The notes under the pieces are model-generated. The model was given only the letters and a program-made list of their open reading frames with translations, was not told where the DNA came from and did no database searches. This document shows, piece by piece, positions 7,509-11,299 of a DNA stretch of 11,299 nucleotides. Every line of letters starts with the position of its first letter. The first letter of the stretch is position 1. Origin of the DNA: JBOGWA01 sp050693155 (lineage in GTDB: Bacteria > Actinomycetota > UBA4738 > CALAEC01). Position numbers and translations under genes: made by a program. The stretch covers positions 1 to 11,299 of the forward strand of contig JBOGWA010000007.1 in the NCBI GenBank assembly GCA_050693155.1, written 5' to 3'.

Positions 7509-8289
7509 AACTCGTTAGACCTCCATCGACGACCACCACGCTTCCGGTCACGTACGACGCCGCGGGGGATGCGAGAAACGCGACGACCTCTCCCACCTCC
7601 TCCGGCTCCCCGATCCGTCCCAGCGGAACTTGGGCGACGCCAACCTCACGCCTTGCCTCAGGCACGGCGTCCAGCAGGCGGGTTCGGATGTATCCGGGAG
7701 CAACAACGTTGGCGGTGATCCCTCGACGTGCGGACTCTCTCGCTACAGCCCGGACGAACCCGATCAACCCGGCCTTCGCGGCGCAGTAGTTGGACTGCCC
7801 CGTGTTTCCATGGATCCCCGCGACCGAGGAGACGGCGACGATTCGGCCCCACCCGGCGCGCAGCATCGGTCGCAGCGTCCGTCTCACGCAGCGGAACGCC
7901 GACGTGAGGTTTACGTCGAGCGCGGCCTCCCAGTCCTCGTCCTCCATTCGCGCGAGTACCTGGTCGCGCGTCGCTCCGGCGTTTGCGACCAGGATGTCCA
8001 CGGGGCCAAACTCGGCCTCCACTCCCTGGAAGACCGCCTCGACGTCCTCCTCGAGGGCGACGTCCCCGCGGACCACGACGGCAGCAGTACCCAGGCTGCG
8101 GACGGCCTCCGCCGTTTCCACCGCTCCTTCTTTGTCCTCGCGATAGTTGATGCCCACTCGGGCCCCGCGCCGGGCGAGCGCGAGGGCGGAAGCTCGGCCG
8201 ATTCCTCGGGAGGCGCCGGTCACCAGCGCAACGCGTCCGGCAAGGTCATGGTTCGCACGAGCAACCCGCGGAGCGAGGTCGACGCTCAT
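7507..8289 (-). CDS. fabG: 3-oxoacyl-ACP reductase
   Basis: A 260-aa NADPH-dependent SDR that reduces 3-ketoacyl-ACP. The cofactor motif TGASRGIG is at 24-31, NAG at 103-105, and the active site is Asn127, Ser155, Tyr168 and Lys172 (Y-x3-K). The PGYIRT segment and the VVVDGG end are typical. The frame is open up to 8355, but the ATG at 8289 is preferred: it overlaps the fabH stop by 4 bp (ATGA), has a GGGGGCGAG just upstream, and leaves only a short N-terminal tail before the Rossmann strand. It sits between fabH and acpP. Position and motifs make the fatty acid role very likely rather than a stray SDR. Confidence 0.93.
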   Translation of the reverse strand: MSVDLAPRVARANHDLAGRVALVTGASRGIGRASALALARRGARVGINYREDKEGAVETAEAVRSLGTAAVVVRGDVALEEDVEAVFQGVEAEFGPVDILVANAGATRDQVLARMEDEDWEAALDVNLTSAFRCVRRTLRPMLRAGWGRIVAVSSVAGIHGNTGQSNYCAAKAGLIGFVRAVARESARRGITANVVAPGYIRTRLLDAVPEARREVGVAQVPLGRIGEPEEVGEVVAFLASPAASYVTGSVVVVDGGLTS

Positions 8290-9335
8290 GAACTCGCCCC
8301 CGCGAACGCCGCTGCAACCCTGCCTTCGGGCGCGGCGGTCCTGTCTCTGGACCACTCGAGCACACCAGCCGCCCAGACCAGACCCGCGCCGACCGCCGTG
8401 AGAAGAACCTTGGACCCGGGCGCCAGCCGGTCGGCGGCGGCCTCACAGATTGCGATGGGGATCGAAGCCGCGGACGTGTTTCCGTAGTGAGCGACGTTCG
8501 TGAAGACGCGATCCGGCGGGATCCCGAGTCGGGCGCCGCACTCCTCGACAATCCTCTGGTTCGCCTGATGCGAGACGAGCAGATCCACCTGAGTCGAATC
8601 GAGCCCAGCGATTCCAAGCGCACGCTTTCCCGCCGCCACCATCGTGCGGACGGCCGCCCGAAAGACCCTCGGACCGTTCATCCGAAGCAGGTGCTCGCCT
8701 GCGGCCACGGTTTCGTGCGATGCGGGGCGAGCGCTTCCCCCCGCCTGGATGCCGATCAGGCCGGCGGCGCGCCCGTCGGCGCCATGCACGACCGAGACCA
8801 AACCCGCCGGCTCATCGCTCTTCTCGAGCACGATCGCACCTGCCCCGTCTCCGAACAGCACGCAGGTCCGCGGCTCGTTCCAATCGAGAAAACGCGAGAA
8901 CACGTCCGCACCGACCACAAGCACGCGCGAAGCGGAGCCGGCGCGAATGAGATCTGATCCGACGTTCATCGCGATCAGAAAGCCCGCGCAGGCGCCGTTC
9001 AGGTCGAACGCCCCGGCGCCGGTCGCGCCGAGCTCGCCCTGAACAAGTGCGGCAGTCGGCGGGCAGAGTGAGTCTGGCGTGGTCGTGGCCACGATCACGA
9101 GATCCAGGTCCTCGGGTGCAAGACCGGCCGACTCAATCGCGCGCCGGCCCGCGGCAACGGCCAGCGTCGAAGTGTGCTCGTCGGGTCCGGCGATCCGTCG
9201 CTCCCGGATGCCCGTGCGCTCCACGATCCAGCGCTCGTCCGCGCCGACGGTCGGCGCCAGCTCGGCGTTCGTAACGATGCGCTCGGGAACCGCCATGCCC
9301 CATCCCGAGATCGCCGCAAACGTCACCTCGCTCAC
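8286..9335 (-). CDS. fabH: Beta-ketoacyl-ACP synthase III
   Basis: The chain-starting condensing enzyme, which joins an acyl-CoA primer to malonyl-ACP. The 349-aa protein carries the Cys-His-Asn triad: Cys116 in NGACAGF, His256 in SHQANQRI and Asn286 in AHYGNTSAAS. DERWIVERTGIRER near the N-terminus is also typical. The usual family end (GAGLVWAAGVLEW) is followed by about 23 extra residues, giving a protein a little longer than most FabH. The start is GTG at 9335, overlapping the stop of the 90-aa gene by 4 bp (GTGA); the stop overlaps fabG by 4 bp. Whether it prefers acetyl-CoA or branched primers cannot be read with confidence from the sequence. Confidence 0.95.
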   Translation of the reverse strand: MSEVTFAAISGWGMAVPERIVTNAELAPTVGADERWIVERTGIRERRIAGPDEHTSTLAVAAGRRAIESAGLAPEDLDLVIVATTTPDSLCPPTAALVQGELGATGAGAFDLNGACAGFLIAMNVGSDLIRAGSASRVLVVGADVFSRFLDWNEPRTCVLFGDGAGAIVLEKSDEPAGLVSVVHGADGRAAGLIGIQAGGSARPASHETVAAGEHLLRMNGPRVFRAAVRTMVAAGKRALGIAGLDSTQVDLLVSHQANQRIVEECGARLGIPPDRVFTNVAHYGNTSAASIPIAICEAAADRLAPGSKVLLTAVGAGLVWAAGVLEWSRDRTAAPEGRVAAAFAGASS

Positions 9336-9604
9336 ACCGCCCGCACCCAGGCGACGGGTTCCCCTTCGCTAATCGGCTGCCCGTCGAGGACCAGGTACCC
9401 CATCAACCACCCCCGAAACCCGCACCGAACGGGCACGTCCCCGGACCCACCAAGCCGGACGACGGCCAGCGGATCACCTTCCAGCAGGAACTCGCCTTCG
9501 CTTGGGCGCTCGTCGCCCGATAGGAGGTGCACCTTCCCTCCCTGCGGGGCGATGACCACCCGTTCGCGCAGCTCGATGACGTCCCCGACCACGTCATCCA
9601 TCAT
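9332..9604 (-). CDS. Biotinyl/lipoyl-domain-like small protein lacking the modified lysine
   Basis: A 90-aa protein that I read as a single barrel-sandwich (biotinyl-type) domain. The second half aligns by eye with the C-terminal domain of biotin carboxyl carrier protein (BCCP): GDPLAVV (43-49) with GDTLCIV, then RGWLMGYLVLDGQPISEGEP (64-83) with the SGTVKAILVE-GQPVEFDEP part. The hairpin that should read EAMKM is RLGGS (50-54), so Gly53 stands where the biotinylated lysine belongs; the only lysine, Lys24, is far away. It cannot carry biotin at the normal site. It overlaps fabD (ATGA) and fabH (GTGA) by 4 bp, so it is made in step with the pathway. Possible roles are an acetyl-CoA carboxylase partner or regulator, or a structural part of the fatty acid enzymes. 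The fold call is by eye only. Confidence 0.7.
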   Translation of the reverse strand: MMDDVVGDVIELRERVVIAPQGGKVHLLSGDERPSEGEFLLEGDPLAVVRLGGSGDVPVRCGFRGWLMGYLVLDGQPISEGEPVAWVRAV

Positions 9605-10581
9605 CGGGTCGCACCCGTATGCTCCAACTCACCCACGAGGGCGTCGATCGCAGCGTCGCCCTCGACCTGCACGGCGCCGAGCTCCGGATCGATCCGGTGG
9701 ACGAGCCCCGACAGCACCGATCCGGGACCGACCTCAATGACGGTCCCGATCCCTTCGGCCGCGAACGAGCGAACGCACTCCAGCCACCGAACCGGCCGCA
9801 TGACACCCTCGACGAGCAACTCGGAAACCTCGTCCTCGCTTCGATGCACCGCTCCCGTTACGCCCGAGACGAGTGGAACTCGGATGGGCGAGAAAGCGAC
9901 GTCTCCAAGCGCCTCCTGGAGTGCGTGCCGGGCGTCCGCCATGAGCGGGCTGTGCGCCGCCACGCTTACCCGGAGGCGGATGATCCGCCGCGCCCCCTCG
10001 GCCTTCGCTTTGACGGCCGCCTCCGAGAGCGCCGAGTCCTCACCGGAGATCACCACCTGATCCGGAGAGTTCACGTTGGCGATCCCGACCTCGCCGTTGA
10101 CGCCCTGGCAGATCGCTTCGACGCGGTCGGCCTCGAGCCCGAGAACGGCGGCCATCCCTCCGGGCCGGGAAAGACCCGCACGGGCCATTGCCTCAGCACG
10201 CGCGGTCACGGCGAGAAGCGCATCCTCGAACGAAATGGCGCCCGAGACAACAGCCGCCGAGAACTCACCGACGCTGTGCCCCGCGACCAGAACAGGCGCC
10301 TGGCCCCTCGCTTCCAGCGAGCGAGCCGCGGCGACCTCAACGGTCACGAGAGCAGGTTGAGCGAACCGGGTGGATCCAAGGCGCTCTTCCGGCCCCTCGA
10401 GGCACAGTGCGCGAACATCCCAGCCCAGGACATCCGCCGCCTCGTGGAACGTTGCTCGCGCGGCAACTGAGGAAAGGTCCCCGCCCATTCCCACGGCCTG
10501 GCTTCCCTGGCCGGGAAATACCCACGCAACGAGCGTGGTCGACCGCCTATTACTGATTGGTAACTTACCTTCTGGTAACAT
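9601..10581 (-). CDS. fabD: Malonyl-CoA:ACP transacylase
   Basis: It moves malonyl from CoA to AcpP, providing the extender unit for FabH and FabF. The 326-aa reading has VFPGQGSQ (21-28, oxyanion region), the nucleophile Ser103 in GHSVGE, Arg128, and His210 in SVAAHSPLM. The frame is open to an ATG at 10623, but the ATG at 10581 has AAAGGG a few nt upstream and is closer to the usual FabD start. No ATG, GTG or TTG occurs between it and the conserved core. The first codons after it are unusual: they contain two TTA leucine codons and coincide with a pair of inverted repeats that look like operators. The start is therefore less certain than the identity. It is the first gene of the fab operon. 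Confidence 0.92.
   Translation of the reverse strand: MLPEGKLPISNRRSTTLVAWVFPGQGSQAVGMGGDLSSVAARATFHEAADVLGWDVRALCLEGPEERLGSTRFAQPALVTVEVAAARSLEARGQAPVLVAGHSVGEFSAAVVSGAISFEDALLAVTARAEAMARAGLSRPGGMAAVLGLEADRVEAICQGVNGEVGIANVNSPDQVVISGEDSALSEAAVKAKAEGARRIIRLRVSVAAHSPLMADARHALQEALGDVAFSPIRVPLVSGVTGAVHRSEDEVSELLVEGVMRPVRWLECVRSFAAEGIGTVIEVGPGSVLSGLVHRIDPELGAVQVEGDAAIDALVGELEHTGATR
10550..10579. repeat. Tandem pair of 15-bp operator-like boxes at the fabD start
   Basis: On the plus strand TTACTGATTGGTAAC (10550-10564) is followed directly by TTACCTTCTGGTAAC (10565-10579); 11 of 15 positions agree. Each box is an inverted repeat: TTAC-N6-GTAA, extended in the second to TTACC-N4-GGTAA. Such short dyads are typical TetR-family targets, and a TetR gene begins about 200 bp away. 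The pair overlaps the third base of the fabD ATG and the ten codons after it. I infer repressor binding here; no binding is shown by sequence alone. Confidence 0.6.
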
Positions 10582-10657
10582 CCAGCCCTTTCGTCTTTCC
10601 TCGTCAAAATGCCGGGGCCGCACGCGTCCACCTCATTCATCAGACGACTGAGCAGGC

Positions 10658-10687
10658 ACGTTATCACGGCCAATCTGCGGAGGTCAA
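10658..10687 (-). promoter_or_regulatory. Candidate promoter of the fab operon
   Basis: On the minus strand TTGACC (-35, at 10682-10687) and TAACGT (-10, at 10658-10663) are separated by 18 bp. This would give a leader of roughly 70 nt before the fabD ATG at 10581. The -10 hexamer is the same as in the candidate tetR promoter. The tandem boxes would then lie downstream of the transcription start. Other weaker hexamers exist closer to fabD. Confidence 0.45.
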
Positions 10688-10726
10688 CGCTGTTCCCGAC
10701 AGCATCGTCAAAGATTCGTTCTAACG

Positions 10727-10755
10727 TTGACTCGATACTTTACTTAGAGTAACGT
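10727..10755 (+). promoter_or_regulatory. Candidate promoter of the TetR-family gene
   Basis: TTGACT (10727-10732) and TAACGT (10750-10755) are spaced by 17 bp. Transcription would begin a few bases before the ATG at 10773, leaving a very short leader. The TTACTTAGAGTAA dyad fills the end of the spacer and overlaps the -10, the classic arrangement for a self-repressing TetR regulator. Confidence 0.5.
10740..10752. promoter_or_regulatory. Operator-like dyad in the tetR promoter
   Basis: TTACTTAGAGTAA is an inverted repeat with 5-bp arms (TTACT/AGTAA) and a 3-bp centre. It shares the TTAC/GTAA half-sites with the two boxes at the fabD start, but with 5 rather than 6 bp between them. It lies between and over the -35 and -10 elements. 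Autorepression is inferred. Confidence 0.55.
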
Positions 10756-10772
10756 TATGAGCGGCGAAGACC

Positions 10773-11299
10773 ATGAACGCCGAGAAGCGAACGCGCATGC
10801 AAGCGACCGAGCGGAGGGAACAACTCGTCGCGACCGCCCGGCGACTCTTCGCCCAGCGGGGCTATGAAGGGACGACGATCGAAGGCATCGCTGCCAAGGC
10901 CGGTGTGACCAAGCCGGTCCTGTACCGACACTTCAAGGGAAAGCGCGACCTGTATCTGGCGGTTTTGGAGGACCACCTTACCGACCTGATCCGGCGCCTA
11001 TGGGTCACGCTCTCGACCTCTATCGATCCCCGAGACCGTCTCCGACAGAGCCTCCAGGCGTACTTCGAGTTCGCCGACGAGCGCGAGGACGGCTTTCGAA
11101 TGCTCAGTGATGCTCGCGCGCGCATGGACCCGGACACTCGGGCTCGTCTGGGCAGCGCCTGGGACACGCTGGCAGACGGGGTCGCCCGAACCGTAGGTGA
11201 CTTGCTTCGCGCGGCCGGGCTCGATCCCGCAGGCGCACCCGTCTACGCGCGAGCGCTCCTGGGCATGGCGCAGGCGGTCACCGAGTGGTGGCTCCGCTC
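10773..11299 (+). CDS. TetR-family transcriptional regulator (3' end outside window)
   Basis: The first 175 codons of a TetR-type repressor; the frame is still open at the window edge, and with a usual length near 200 aa only a short tail should be missing. The N-terminal helix-turn-helix domain is clear: ATARRLFAQRGYEGTTIEGIA at about 20-40, then AKAGVTKPVLYRHFKGKRDL at about 41-60. The rest is a mostly helical ligand/dimer domain that I cannot assign to a ligand. ATG at 10773 is chosen for distance to the HTH; ATG at 10797 is an alternative, and neither has a strong ribosome site. It is divergent from fabD and is probably the local fatty acid synthesis repressor, sensing acyl-CoA or acyl-ACP. 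That role is inferred from position and from the TTAC/GTAA boxes. Confidence 0.9.
   Translation, partial: MNAEKRTRMQATERREQLVATARRLFAQRGYEGTTIEGIAAKAGVTKPVLYRHFKGKRDLYLAVLEDHLTDLIRRLWVTLSTSIDPRDRLRQSLQAYFEFADEREDGFRMLSDARARMDPDTRARLGSAWDTLADGVARTVGDLLRAAGLDPAGAPVYARALLGMAQAVTEWWLR

Larger units (their letters stand above)
10582..10772. other. Divergent intergenic control region between fabD and the TetR gene
   Basis: This 191-bp stretch has no credible gene. It is more AT-rich than its surroundings and contains a candidate promoter on each strand, a TTAC-N5-GTAA box in the tetR promoter, an inverted pair of TAACGTT/AACGTTA and a small GCTGT/ACAGC dyad (10689-10703). It is the natural place for control of the fab operon and of the regulator itself. 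Confidence 0.7.

Noticed and set aside
8290..8355. Longer N-terminus for fabG (22 more codons)
   Set aside because: It would overlap the fabH end; ATG at 8289 gives the ATGA overlap seen at other junctions in this operon.
7630..8487. A 285-codon plus-strand frame opposite fabG and fabH
   Set aside because: Same reason: antisense to clear genes, with unstructured composition and no motif.
10582..10623. Longer N-terminus for fabD from ATG at 10623
   Set aside because: It adds 14 non-conserved residues to an already long N-terminus, while ATG at 10581 has AAAGGG upstream.
10757..10759. ATG at 10757 as a start for the TetR gene
   Set aside because: It is in a different frame from the helix-turn-helix coding sequence.
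1..11299. Mobile elements, CRISPR arrays, tRNA or rRNA genes, phage or defence genes
   Set aside because: None seen: the window is filled by housekeeping genes apart from the 191-bp control region, and no transposase, repeat-spacer pattern or RNA fold was found.

Overview
The window is high-GC bacterial chromosome, densely coding, with no mobile elements, RNA genes or CRISPR arrays that I can see. An ilvE - FAH-family - gltX order resembles the gltX neighbourhoods I recall from Actinomycetota (Mycobacterium tuberculosis has an FAH-family gene directly upstream of gltX). The fabD-fabH-acpP-fabF core also resembles actinobacterial clusters. An actinobacterium or a close high-GC lineage is the best guess, but this is inference from gene order and composition, not a taxonomic assignment.

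Layout. (1) 2-874, plus strand: the C-terminal part of an extended-SDR NAD-dependent epimerase/dehydratase, cut by the window edge. Its stop overlaps the stop of def on the other strand through the tetranucleotide CTAG. (2) 871-5112, minus strand: ilvE, an FAH-family hydrolase/isomerase, gltX, a double-ACT-domain protein and def, read in that order with gaps of 9 to 29 bp. (3) 5164-10581, minus strand: a tightly packed type II fatty acid synthesis operon, read as fabD, a 90-aa biotinyl-domain-like gene, fabH, fabG, acpP, fabF and fabL. Most junctions are 4-bp ATGA or GTGA overlaps. Only 51 bp separate fabL from ilvE, so all twelve minus-strand genes could share a transcript. (4) 10582-10772: a divergent control region with plausible promoters for both sides. 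(5) 10773-11299, plus strand: the N-terminal part of a TetR-family regulator, cut by the window edge.

How it fits together. FabD loads malonyl groups onto AcpP. FabH starts chains, FabF extends them, FabG reduces the beta-keto group, and FabL (Y-x6-K enoyl reductase type) finishes each cycle. No dehydratase (FabZ/FabA) and no acetyl-CoA carboxylase subunit is in the window, so both must be encoded elsewhere. IlvE downstream could link to fatty acid synthesis, because branched-chain keto acids give the branched acyl-CoA primers used by some FabH enzymes. The TetR regulator probably controls the fab operon and itself: TTAC/GTAA inverted repeats lie in its own promoter and, as a 15-bp tandem pair, at the start of fabD.

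The two points most worth following are the 90-aa protein, which looks like a biotin carboxyl carrier domain that has lost its biotinylated lysine, and the tandem operator-like boxes that overlap the first codons of fabD.
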